From the NCBI RefSeq assembly GCF_019703515.2, contig NC_059372.1, positions 22,988,931 to 23,052,930 on the forward strand: 64,000 nucleotides of DNA. Reading direction: 5' to 3'. Both the position numbers and the translations under genes were made by a program. Of the stretch, positions 12,330 to 22,415 are shown in pieces. Position 1 is the stretch's first letter. Every line of letters starts with the position of its first letter. A model generated the notes under the pieces. The model made no database searches and was not told where the DNA came from. It saw only the letters and a program-made list of their open reading frames with translations. This DNA comes from Myxocyprinus asiaticus (lineage: Eukaryota > Chordata > Actinopteri > Cypriniformes > Catostomidae).

Positions 12330-12660
12330 ACTCCACCCCCAGGTGGTCCAGCTGGTTTGGAGTCGATTTGGTCAAGCGCAGGTAAGCCTGTTCGCTTCCC
12401 TGGAATCCTCCCACTGCACAGATGCGCTGGCACATAGCTGGCCCCATGGGCCGCACTAGTATGCATTCTCCCCAGCCTACTGGCCCACCAAGACTTGGGT
12501 CTTGGACCTCACACTCCTCAAGACAGCCCCTCCCTGGCGAATTCCTCTGCGGAGGGTTCTCCTCTCTCAGGGACGGGGCACCATCTGGCACCTGTGACCA
12601 GACCTCTGGAATGTTCATGTCTGTCCCTTGGATGGGATGCAGAAGACCTAAGTGGCCTAC
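12330..12660 (+). other. DIRS element B, linker between RNase H and recombinase
   Basis: Corresponds to about 1191-1690 of element A. Frames are broken. Confidence 0.55.
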
Positions 12661-13476
12661 CACCCATGGTAGTAGACACGATCACTCAGGCTAGGGCTCC
12701 CTCTACGAGGCACCTGCATGCCTTGCAGTGGCGTCTGTTCGCTAAGTGGTGTTCTTCCTGACGCAAAGACCCCCAGAGATGCGCATTCGGGTCGGTGCTT
12801 TCCTTCCTGCAGGAGAGGCTGGTGTGGCGGCTGTCCCCCCCACCTTGAAGGTGTACATGGCTGCTATGGCGGCGCACCAAAATGCAGATGATGGTAAATA
12901 TTTAGGGAAGCCCGACCTGATAATCAGGTTCCTTAGAGGCGCGAGGAGGTTGAATCCTCCCAGACCGCGCCTCATTCCCTCATGGGATCTCTCCGTGGTC
13001 CTGCGGGGAGCCCCGTTTGAGCCCTGGAGTCAATTGAGCTCCTGACTAAGCTCACGTCCATCAAGAGGGTAGGGGTCCTGCAGGCGTTCTCTGTCAGCGA
13101 CACGTGCCTGGAGTTCGGTCCTGAATACTCTCAAGTGGTCCTGATGCCCCGACCGAGCTATATGCCCAAGGTTCCCACGACCCCATTTAGGGATCAGGTG
13201 GTGAACCTGCAAGCGAAGCTGCCCCAGGAGGAGGCAGCCTTTTCGTTACTATGTCCGGTGCATGCTTTGCGCATCTACTTGGATTGCACGCAGAGCTTTA
13301 GAGGCTCTGAGCAGCTCTTTGTCTGCTTTGGAGGACAGTGGAATGGGAGCGCTGCCTCCAAACAGAGGATCGCCCACTGGGTCGTTGACACCATCGCTTT
13401 GGCATACCGCGCCCAGGACGTGCCAGGAGTGGGGCGGCCTCCTGGGACCCATGTGTTGTCAGGTACGAACAGGTAA
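12661..13476 (+). pseudogene. DIRS tyrosine recombinase of element B, lacking C-terminal tyrosine region
   Basis: The N-terminal core-binding half is present (12746-13045; PTLKVYMAAMAAHQNADDGK and FLRGARRLNPPRPRL). The catalytic half continues in another frame at 13135-13476 (PKVPTTPFRDQVVNL, CPVHALRIYLD, EQLFVCFGG, SKQRIAHW). The frame ends soon after VGRPPGTHVL, and the FARFY tyrosine segment seen in element A is absent. Element A has lost the opposite half of the same gene. Confidence 0.85.
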
Positions 13477-14235
13477 GTTAGCGGGACAACTGGCCGGGTG
13501 TACCGCTTGCGTATAGCACCGTTCCCCTCCTGGAGGGGGAGACGTGCGCTTGTTACCCCCCAGCCGTGTTCACGAGGTCGTGGACCTTGGATGTCCTTCC
13601 TCCTTAGACCTGTGGCAAGCGAGTTCATGGAGAAACTCGATGCCGGCCCAGTATGTGTGCTATTAGGCCTTGTACTGGGGTAGGTGCTCCACATGCACTG
13701 GTTGCCTGTTTGTAACCCTGTGTGATGTATCTTCCGAGAGATGGTTTCCCTGTTGGTAAACCCACGTCTTCCTTGGGCAGAGTTTCCCTCTGCCACAGGT
13801 TGCCGTGTTTGTAGAGCTCCGTCCCCTCTGGGTAGGACCCACCATGGGGACTCCTCCACATGTGACACTGCCGACAAGACTCGGTAAGACCATGTGACAT
13901 ATTTCCACACAATTGCCTCCCCTTCAGGCAGGATGTGATCTCTGCAGTGTCTTCCCCTTGGGAATGGACACCCCACGATGTGGACTTTATGGCCCCCAGC
14001 TGAACGATTTCCATTCTTTTTTGGGGAGAAAAAAGTAGAGAAGAGGCCACAGCTGGGGCGGCCTGTCCCCATTTTGGGCAGTCGACTTGTTGAGGTGCAG
14101 GGGACCGTATGATGCTCGTAGGAGCGTTGGGGGAGGTAACGTGATGGCCAGGTGCGCTGGCTACGAGGCACGCAATGGTTTGGCCGTCTCGCATTGCCAG
14201 TCCGCGTAACACAATTCAGCTAGTTGTGGCGTTTT
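13477..14235 (+). other. DIRS element B, 3' non-coding region
   Basis: Homologous by eye to 1-546 on the minus strand. A 298-codon open stretch on the minus strand (13275-14171) has no domain and crosses recombinase sequence, so I take it to be chance in GC-rich sequence. Confidence 0.6.
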
Positions 14236-14345
14236 GTATAGGGACCCCTAGTGTCACTACATCGACACAACTTCGAGTGAGTGACAGATAGGGAATGTCC
14301 TGGTTACTTTCGTAACCTCTGTTCCCTGATGGAGGGAACGAGACA
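14236..14345 (+). repeat. DIRS internal complementary region
   Basis: CCCCTAGTGTCACTACATCG, followed by GAGTGAGTGACAGATAGGGAA, is the inverse of the outer left end of the element (10362-10421). In DIRS elements this region guides circularisation of the DNA product before integration. Confidence 0.8.
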
Positions 14346-14423
14346 TTGTGTCCCTGCTGCCACAACTCTGAACTACCTGCTGAAATGGCCAGGACACTGT
14401 CTCGGCTCCTCAGTACAAAACTT

Positions 14424-14547
14424 GAATGAGTGGTTGCGAGCCAGCTCCTTTTATACACGTATGTCCGGGGGAGTGGCATGCAAATTCCACTTGCCAATTC
14501 CCATTGGCTTTTTCTCAAAGATCAGAGGTGTTTGTGGCTCCCAAGGA
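14424..14547 (-). repeat. DIRS element B, right inverted terminal repeat
   Basis: Inverse of 10411-10531, ending near GGCTCCCAAGG. Confidence 0.88.
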
Positions 14548-14589
14548 TGAAGTATTACAAGTTTCAATTATATTTAACAAAGTACTAGC

Positions 14590-15185
14590 CAAGACAGAGT
14601 TTAGAGTTTAGAGTTGTTGTTTTTTTTATTTATTTTTTTTATGTGTATTGTCATGTAAACAAAAAGTTGTGTGTTTAGCCGTTTTTTGAAGACAGAGATG
14701 GAGTCTGCTTCATGGATGGAGTTGGGAAGGTCATTAAAACATCGAGGCACAGTGAAGCCGAAAGACCGGGAAAGTGATTTGGTGCCTCTTTGTGTTGGTA
14801 TCATAAGGCGCCGCTCATTTGCAGACCTCAGCATTCTGGTGGAAATGTAGCTCTGCAGAAATGATTTTAAGAAAGCTGGAGCAGACCCCAGTGACTGTTC
14901 TGTATGCCATCATCTAAGCCTTGAATATGATACATGCAGTAACTTGCAGCCAGTGTAAAAATACAAGGAGGGGTGTAACATGCGCTCTTTTGTGTTCGTT
15001 GAAGACCAGACTTGCTGCTGCATTCTGGATCATTTGCAGAGGCCTAACTGTGCATGCAGGAAGGCCAGCTAAAAGAGCATTACAGTAATCCAGTCTAGAT
15101 ATGACAGGAGATTGAATAAGGAGTTGTGTGGCATGATCAGAGAGGAAGGGTCTTATCTTTCTGATTTTGTAGAATGCAAATCTAC
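14590..15185 (-). pseudogene. LINE reverse transcriptase C-terminal relic, split by a hAT-like insertion
   Basis: The minus strand encodes the end of a non-LTR retrotransposon RT: SRLDYCNALLAGLPACTVRP at about 15040-15100, IQNAAASLVF after it, then a break, then SFGFTVPRCFNDLPNSIHEA within 14601-14834. These are motifs of the RT thumb/C-terminus in L2/CR1-like or Rex-type elements. One stop and one frame change are visible. The sequence continues at 16373-16440 beyond an inserted DNA transposon. A short TTTAGAG repeat near 14600 may be the 3' tail. Confidence 0.8.
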
Positions 15186-15193
15186 ATGATCAG
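15186..15193. repeat. 8-bp target site duplication, left
   Basis: ATGATCAG, identical to 16365-16372. Confidence 0.9.
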
Positions 15194-16364
15194 TAGGGCT
15201 GAAATGATTAGTCGACGTTATCGACAACGTCGACAATAAAAAATTGTTGACACATTTTTTTGTTGTTGAATAGTCGTTTGATCTTAACGTAACATAAGAT
15301 CACATGAAACTCTAATGATTGCACACAAGTGCAGCACTGCAGCTCGCGCCTGACTGAGGAGAGGAAGACAACACATCTCACAGTCCAGACGCACTCTAAA
15401 CTTTCCAAACAGCTTCAGGTGATGTAGATCGCAAAGTATGAGGGAATTATAATGCAAAAATACAAAATAAGTAAATACAGAAGCACTCTTGTTTTGGAAT
15501 AAGCAGAGCCGGAGCTGACGCTCAGCTTAAGCAAAACTTGCGTGTCGAGCATCTTTGTGAGTTAAAGGATTGAAGCGAACAAAAAGGTGAGAGAGGGTAG
15601 TCTTCACCCCATTACCCACTGCAAAAAAAATACATTTTTTATTTGTTATGTTTTGGCTTGTTTTCCAATATAAATATGTAAAACTCCTTTAAAACAACAT
15701 ACATTTACTTTAGCAGCTATACTGCAGAAGAATTTTTTTTTTTTTTATCTGAGAATGTTGAATATAATAGATATTTGTTGAATAAAATATCTAAAAATCC
15801 TTTAAAAAAAGATGCATTCACCTGAGAAGCAGCATATAAGATGTTTAGACTTGCTTTTAGAGAACAGATCTTGAATATAAGTGTATTTTGTCTTTAATGC
15901 ACTCGCAGAAGTATAACCAAGTGAAAAAATACACTTATATACAAATTACACTTATATTTAAGATAAATTCTCTTAAAGCAAGTCTAACTATCTTATATGT
16001 TACTTCTCAAGTAAATATATCTTGTTTTAAGGATTTTTAGACAGTTTTAAATGGAAAAAAAGACAAATACACTTGATAACAATAGGATTTTTTTTGTAGT
16101 GAAATTTTTACTGAATTAAACATAATAAAAAGTATTTTTCCCTTTAATTCAGTGAATGTCATTTAGAGGTATTTTTAAAAAATGATTTTGTCCTCTTTAT
16201 TGTTAGCAAGCACGTTTAATACAACCTTTTAAGTCAGGCACAAGCTGAATAGTCGGTTTAGAGCTAATGATTAATCGTTGCAATAATCGCCCGAATAGTC
16301 GAATAATCGTTCTAATAATCGTTAGATTAGTCGATTATCATAATAATCGTTAGTTGCAGCCCTA
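15194..16364. mobile_element. hAT-like non-autonomous element (TAGGGCTG ends)
   Basis: 1171 bp with ends TAGGGCTGAAA and TTGCAGCCCTA, flanked by a perfect 8-bp duplication ATGATCAG. Target length and TIR style are those of the hAT superfamily. Subterminal regions are rich in GATTA/TAATC and GTCGAC motifs. The middle holds a palindromic module (about 15750-16110). There is no transposase frame. It sits inside the LINE relic, so it is younger than the LINE. Confidence 0.85.
15750..16110. repeat. Palindromic AT-rich module inside the hAT-like element
   Basis: The left arm (AAAAATCC near 15792, then GATGTTTAGACTTGCTTTTA) is repeated in inverse on the right (AGCAAGTCTAACTATCTTATA, then GGATTTTTAGACAG). 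Related modules occur inside the unrelated CAGGGTTGGG family at about 23240-23350 and 63100-63310. Confidence 0.7.
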
Positions 16365-16372
16365 ATGATCAG
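16365..16372. repeat. 8-bp target site duplication, right
   Basis: ATGATCAG, identical to 15186-15193. LINE sequence resumes after it. Confidence 0.9.
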
Positions 16373-16444
16373 GCTGTTTTTGAGATGTGGCTGGTGAAAT
16401 TGAGTTTGTAATATATAGAGTATATATGGATATGTATATAAAGA

Positions 16445-17180
16445 AAAAAATCTATATTAACTAGTCGACACCATTAATAGACAACTAGTCCACCACCATT
16501 GTGACCCTTCCCTAACAGATTTATATCTACTCCGTGCTGTGGGTATTCATAAGTAGATTTCATCAGCCAAGTCAGGCTGCAGATGAAGAGAAGTAAATGT
16601 ATAAAAACCCCAAAAGAGAGAGTGAGTAAAGAGAGTGCTCCCGGCAATCACAGTAATTTCAGACGTGCTCTGCACACATATGATCAATTCTGCCATTGAT
16701 CAATCGCCCTGGCCTAATGTTCCACTGCACTGCTGCCAATCCAGTTCTGAGTTCCACTACACTGCCAGCCTGAAATAAGCTCCACACATACTTTACTTCT
16801 CTCTCTGATTGACTGAGTCATACAAACAGCTGGAGTCACACAAATACACAAACACTGTTTACCCACCGGAGTTCAATATTATCAGAGCCCCCATGCTCCC
16901 CTGCTCATCTTTTGAATAGTACACTGGTCTCCTTCTCTCTTTCTGTCTCTCCTCTTACCCCATGCCAGTGAAGCAGAACCCGGCCAGAGCCAACAGCTCT
17001 TTTCATCCCACCATTCCTGGGGTCCCTAAATTTTTTTTGAACCCCCATGACCTAAATTATTCAGCACTCACAAGTACCCTATGAGATTTTTAAGTTATAT
17101 TCATAAATTAACACACACATATACTGTATATATATATATATATAGTACACACACACACATAATTACACATGCATTTAAAT
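16445..17180. other. Intronic sequence, no gene seen
   Basis: Contains a TA run at about 17128-17144 next to a short CA run. No gene signal. Confidence 0.45.
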
Positions 17181-17335
17181 GGATTTACATTCCAAAGAGC
17201 ATCTTGTGAGCTTCATGGGTAGCAAGGTCATAAATATGCTGAGTGACCTAGAAATATTGCAGATTCTTAAATATTTTATAACTTTATCATATCATAACTC
17301 TTCAATGTGGACTCAGAATTTTGAACAGCACTGTA
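17181..17335 (+). repeat. Dispersed repeat, short copy
   Basis: Shares TTCCAAAGAGCATCTTGTG and GTGACCTAGAAAT with 25436-25560, in the same order and orientation. Probably parts of one DNA-transposon family. Confidence 0.65.
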
Positions 17336-17489
17336 TATATTCTTTTTTAAGGACAGAAAACAAAATAATATGTCTAAGAATTTATGAATTGACTGTATTT
17401 AAAAACACCAGACAAAGTTAGATTTAATAGTGCTCTTTAGACATTTCATTTAAACAAAAAACACATATTATATTTCTCAAATTGAATTG

Positions 17490-17650
17490 AATTTAAACTT
17501 AAATTTGCCAATAAGGACTTTCTTCATCATTTACTGGTAACTGTGAGCCCGGATTTATTCTATGTGTATGTGTATCTTCTGTAAAGCTGCTTTGAAATGA
17601 TGTGTGTTGTGAAAGGCACTATACAAATAAAAATGACTTGACTTGACTTA
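17490..17650 (+). mobile_element. LINE 3' end (L2-like tail)
   Basis: GTAAAGCTGCTTTGAAATGA, then AAAGGCACTATACAAATAAA, is the familiar 3' end of fish L2-type LINEs. It ends in a short TGACT tandem tail, as those elements do. No coding part is attached. Confidence 0.65.
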
Positions 17651-18891
17651 TGTGCACTTCTGAGGCCACATCTGCACGATTATGTTTTCGGTTGAAAATG
17701 CATTAATTTAACTTTATTTCATCTCTCATCCACACTGAAACAGAATTTTCAGAAGACATTTTCGAAAATGCTCTCCAGTACCACTTAGTTTGGAAAACGG
17801 TGATGTTAGGAAATGGAAAACCAAAACCGATTTTTCAACCGAAAATGTATTAATGTGGACGTGGACCTGCATAATTGAAATCAGACAGTACAGAATGCAG
17901 TAGTTTTAATGTCAAATTAGAGAAACTGCGGTTATTGTCACACATTTTGTAGCATTCAATATATATTTAAGTTAGAAAAGTTAACACATTTAATTCGGCT
18001 CAGGACTTTCTATCACAATCTCATTAACCCCAGCAGTTCCATTACGAACCCCCTGGTTAGAAAGCCCTGCCCTGTTCGATCCAGAGTCAAACCTATCTCC
18101 TCTCCATCAGCCCTTACAGTTCAGCTCCCATCTCAGCCCCTCTTCCCAGGAGAAACACTATCCATCCGTTATCTGTGCCCGCTGATTCCAGTTGAGTGAG
18201 AGAGATAAGACCCCCGATAGCCACACTGTCAATTTCATTAGCGCAATAGCGGGGAGGCTACTGCCCATTAAAACCCTGCCGTGCAACCAGTGTGGATTAG
18301 TGCCGACCAGAACTTGGACTGCATTAACACACCAGGATAGTGATTTTCAATGCGTTTGTGAATGGAGACTAGAGTTCACTTTTAGGCCGGAGCTTCTCAT
18401 TCCTCAGGACTGATCATTACCTGTTTGACAGCATGTGAGGTGGCTAATTAGAGCTCTTTGAAGGCTTTGTACAGCGTGTTCCACCAGCTCGCGTAACGCT
18501 AACCAGGCCCACGGCCACGGTGCCCACTTAATAACAAGCCTCATTTCACATATTACTTATCATGCATGGAATGAAATAGATTGAAATATAAAAGATGAAC
18601 AGTGTAGAAAACATTCTCGACTGGCAGCCTCGCCTCCAAATCTCTGACGATCTATCAGCTCCAAGATTCTTGAATATGGAAATAAAAACGCAGGGTAAAT
18701 ATTTTAGGCATGCATAAAAAAATGTGTGAGCAAATGGAGGGGAGTTTATTTGTGTGAGTTCTTATTATCTCTGAAAACATCCTCACAAATATATTAAAAC
18801 TGTGTAGTAAACCACAAGTAGTAAATCCAACTTGTGAGCAGGATTTTCAATAGTAAAAACTTTCATAAATGGGCCAAATTGTGTCTTATTT
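17651..18891. other. Repeat-poor intronic stretch
   Basis: 17700-17900 contains a diverged repeat with GAAAATG motifs on both strands. From about 18090 to 18720 I recognise no repeat, and composition is more balanced than in the rest of the intron. This makes it a candidate conserved non-coding segment, but I have no comparative evidence. Confidence 0.35.
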
Positions 18892-19523
18892 AAAGGAATG
18901 TTCCAGGTTCAAGAGAAGTTAAGCTTAATCGACAGCATTTGTAGCATAATGTTGATAAAAAATTATGGTATAATGTTTAGATCTTGCGGCTATACTTTAG
19001 AAATAATGTGTATCTTATCGTTTATAAACGATATATCGTTTATAGAAAACAGAATGGGGCTAAGGGCTATATTTGAGAAAATGTAAATATTTTTAGGTCA
19101 AATTTGATTCATAGATGTATATAAAACTATTTAAAGCTGCATTACATCCAGAAAATCTGGAGGTCAAAGGTCACAACTGGTTCTTACCATAAGGGTCAAA
19201 ATTGAATCGTTAAGACAATGGAAGGAACAATTTGTTTTACATTTTTATTTAAATTAATCAATTACATACAAAAATACATTTTCGTTTTTATTTTGTATGT
19301 TTTGATGGTCTTGACAAAGTCACAATGTTTGGTTCCAGTACCAAAAACTGTGGGCATTTTATAATGTATTCTTTACCTGTCCCGAGTCAAAAATGACCCT
19401 AAGACAATAGGAGGGTTAATAAACAAAGGACGAGTTCGAAATATTTTTTGTGGTAATCAACATTATGCCAAAAAAAATTTGTCGATTGAACTTGATTGCA
19501 GTTGTTTTGAACCTGGAACATTC
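18892..19523. mobile_element. Non-autonomous DNA element with GGAATGTTCCAGGTTCAA ends
   Basis: The left end GGAATGTTCCAGGTTCAA is repeated in inverse at the right (TTGAACCTGGAACATTC, 19507-19523). The similarity extends through ATCGACA and the GCATAATGTTGAT segments, giving arms of about 65 bp. A single-ended diverged relative lies at about 61974-62075. No transposase. Confidence 0.75.
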
Positions 19524-19699
19524 AGCTCCAGTCCAGGAGGGCAACTGTTCTGCAGTTTCCAACCCTAATCAATCAAACCTGACTCAGCTAATCAAGGTCT
19601 TAAGGATTACTTGAAAATTACAGGCAGTGCTTTATTCAGATTGGAACTAAATTCTGCGGGATGGTGGCCCTCCAGAACCAGAGCTGAATAGCCCTGGGT
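19523..19699. mobile_element. Short MITE with CAGCTCCAGTCC ends
   Basis: Left end CAGCTCCAGTCCAGGAGGGC; right end GGCCCTCCAGAACCAGAGCTG. A common teleost miniature element. It ends 65 bp from the donor site of the agrin Kazal exon. Confidence 0.7.
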
Positions 19700-19764
19700 C
19701 AAGGTTTAGGAAAGATAAGGAACAGACCTTAAATTTAAGTTTGTGTGTGTATAACTGGACTTAC

Positions 19765-19980
19765 CACAGGGGCCTTTGCGCATCACCTTGATGCGTCTCT
19801 GTGTGTTGCATTGGGCCTTCTCCAGCTCACACTCATTGGAATAGGTGGAGGAATCTGATCCGCACACTGGCGCCACCACGGTTGTACATACAATCTTCTT
19901 ACACACACACTCTCCTTTAGAGGGGTCAGTTAGGTCTCTCACACATAATGCCCCAAATCCACACAATTTCCCTCGGCAAC
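19765..19980 (-). CDS. agrn: agrin exon: follistatin/Kazal domain (216 bp)
   Basis: A single internal exon on the minus strand. The acceptor is a pyrimidine tract ending CTCTCTGCAG next to 19980; the donor is G|GTAAGTCC with the last exon base at 19765. It encodes about 71 residues starting [12 protein letters not shown] and ending KGPCG, with ten cysteines and the Kazal core [20 protein letters not shown] recognise this as the first follistatin-like domain of agrin, the basement-membrane heparan-sulphate proteoglycan that clusters acetylcholine receptors at the neuromuscular junction. Both introns are phase 1, as is usual for shuffled extracellular domains. No stop or frameshift is present. 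The exon is not a gene start: it is joined upstream to 61761-61799. Another Kazal protein is possible, but the CGFGA and [10 protein letters not shown] segments favour agrin. Confidence 0.87.
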
Positions 19981-20257
19981 CTGCAGAGAGACAGAGAGAT
20001 CAAGTCTGAGAAAATTTAAGAAATGTATTAACATATGACAAAAACAACATTCAGTAAGACTACAATAATTAAATAAATAAAATACAGCAGAACAAAACAA
20101 CCCTTGTAAACAGCTCATGCAAAGCAACAATCAGTTGAAAAATCTTTAAGTCCCTATTTGCACCTTGTAGAAACATGTATCTCAAATGCATCCCCTGTAG
20201 CCACTTGTCTCTGATTTCATGACTACATACGTCACAATGTCAGTGTGTTACTTACTG

Positions 20258-20915
20258 CAGTGTTTCCCATTAATTACCTAGACTGTGGCAGCCCACCACA
20301 GTTTCACAATGAACCAATATTTTTACACTTCTCATAATAACATATAAGATCTCTGTTTTGCAACATTGGCTAACGACGTTAGCTGTCAGTTTCCTCGCTT
20401 ATGTCAACTGATATATCTGGCTGCTTGTCGCGAAAAACAATGTATAACGTATGTAATGTTATATCTAGCTAGCTAACATTAGCTAATTATCTAACTCAAA
20501 CATTATTACCAGCGGCTCTGACAACGTAACTATTTTCAGCATCTGAGAAGCAAGTTGGCTCATCATGTAACGTTAGGCTATTTGTAATGTTAACTAATCA
20601 AGTTGAAGTGATGCTACTGTTTTAACTCCATCTCCTTTAACATGCTATGTGGGTGTGACTTTTTTGCTGTGTCATCACCATTCATATCTATACAACCAAT
20701 GTGTTTATGATTAAATTACTAATAGAGCACAAAAATATTTACAAAAGCACAAAGTTCTCGTAGATCTAGCCTCTTAATTTTGCTCTCAAAGTGCACCAGA
20801 TTGATGCATTTAACTTTAAAATGTTTAAAATTTTCTTATGGGGGTGCATGACCCCGGACCTAGAGGGTACGAGGTCCACCCACAACAGTCTCACAAAATC
20901 CTTTGGGAAACACTG
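20258..20915. mobile_element. hAT-like non-autonomous element (CAGTGTTTCCCA ends)
   Basis: Ends CAGTGTTTCCCA and TGGGAAACACTG are an exact 11-12 bp inverted repeat. Flanks CTTACTG (20251-20257) and TTTACTG (20916-20922) look like an imperfect 7-8 bp target duplication. 658 bp, no transposase frame. Confidence 0.78.
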
Positions 20916-20923
20916 TTTACTGC

Positions 20924-22080
20924 ATGTTGATATAGCACAAAAAGTCACAAATACACCCTTGTTTAAGTGTAACAAATAACACAGGTGAGTAGGTGGTCCT
21001 TTACTGTTGTCCGGGACACAGCCGGTGAGAACGGCCCCAAAGACTGCAGTCATATGAGGGCAGAAAAAAAGACCCTTGTAAAACAACTCATGCAAGCCAA
21101 TGCTCAGTTAAAATCTCTTTCAGTTAACACATGACCTTTGGAGCTCCTGTCTTAGGAGACATACAGGATTACAGTTATTTTCTCATTCAGAATCAATCAA
21201 AGCACTGTCTCAATTCAAGCGCTCTGCTGGGAAGACCCGGTGTTTGATCAGTGATCTTAAAAAAGCACCCTGTCTCTCTCTCTTTCTCGCTGTTTTCTTA
21301 TCTCAGACCACCAGAACACGTCCAGACTGTGGTGGCATGACCACTCTGTATGCTTCAGGATCTGTCTAGCGAGCTGTTCCTGATCACTGATTTCATTTCA
21401 TAAAAGCACACACATACACTTCTTTCTGATACTGACAGGTAAGCTTCTGTGTTAACTCCTCTGAGACGGTCTCATTCTACCACTCTCCTGTCTCACAAAC
21501 AGACACACAATAGCACACTTCCATAACTCCCTTGGGCTGGGTTCTCCAAGGCAACCCAGAGCCGCTGCAAGCTAACTGACAGCCATCAGGTATATGCAAT
21601 GGGCTTTGTTATCAGACAGTGGCTACCTACACAGAGTCAAACATGTGGAACGTGTGTGTGAGCAGAGAGCTGCATTTGGCCTCTCCTGTCAATCCGACAT
21701 GCACACCTGCCCAGTGTTGTCTGTAACACAGTGCCTGTCACCTCTGCGCCTGTTTAAGATTCATAGCGGTGCTGATGCGGGCCAGCACTTCGTTGATTTG
21801 AAGTAAGTCAGGTCAAAACCAACAACTTGAGGACATTGTCGTACAGACTCAGTGAAAGCCTCCTGATCTCAGTGGATTAGGGCTGTAAAGGGCAGCACTT
21901 CCTGGAGGCACGCTCTCCAACTGCAAACAATGTCTAGAGACTAATTAAAGAGCCTGGCGTTATTACTCTTATCTTAGAAATTAACGCCCAAAAATGAGAA
22001 GCAGGGTTTCAGTGCAAGCAGTGACGCGGCTGTGTCTGAAACTGAAGGCAGCTGTAGTCTCGTTGCCTAAACAGTCAATG
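20924..22080. other. Repeat-poor intronic stretch
   Basis: No transposon end recognised. Moderately GC-rich around 21500-21960. No splice-bounded frame on the minus strand with a recognisable domain. Candidate regulatory DNA only by exclusion. Confidence 0.35.
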
Positions 22081-22415
22081 AGCACATTCACATGCACAAT
22101 TTTACACCTATTATGCTTAATAAGCCAAAAATGTGTAAGCTCATGTAAACGCCTTGTTTTTTTTTAACTTTATTAGAGTAAGGTCTAGGGATGCACTGAA
22201 ATTTGAAAGAACTAATGGTAAGGTCATACACGGTTTAAGCAAAACATTATCACCACACGTAGATTTTTGTCAATACCCCGATTCTTAATGCACATAAACA
22301 TCTTTACCGGCATTTTCATCAGCTCATCCTATGTGCACAAGTGTTGTGTGCAAGCCTCTTCTGGCTTTGACGTCAAAAGCAGAGAATAACTTGATGATTT
22401 CAAATCTCATGTAAA
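22081..22415. mobile_element. Older DNA element, left part (split by hAT-like insertion)
   Basis: Contains ATTATGCTTAATAAG and CTCATGTAAAC motifs that I associate with a teleost MITE. The sequence is interrupted at 22415 by the element that follows and appears to resume at 23536. Confidence 0.5.

Larger units (their letters stand above)
10362..14548 (+). mobile_element. DIRS-type retrotransposon B, with terminal repeats, internally deleted
   Basis: A plus-strand relative of element A. It has inverted terminal repeats (about 10411-10531 and 14424-14547), an internal complementary region near the 3' end (about 14236-14297, complementary to the outer left end 10362-10421), RT-RNase H relics and a recombinase relic. 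Gag is essentially absent: the leader passes into the RT region within about 300 bp. A TATA box lies in the left repeat. The element is damaged in different places from element A and could only move with proteins supplied elsewhere. Confidence 0.9.

Noticed and set aside
13275..14171. 298-codon open frame on the minus strand
   Set aside because: It lies across the recombinase relic and 3' region of DIRS element B, in GC-rich sequence with few stops, and shows no domain.
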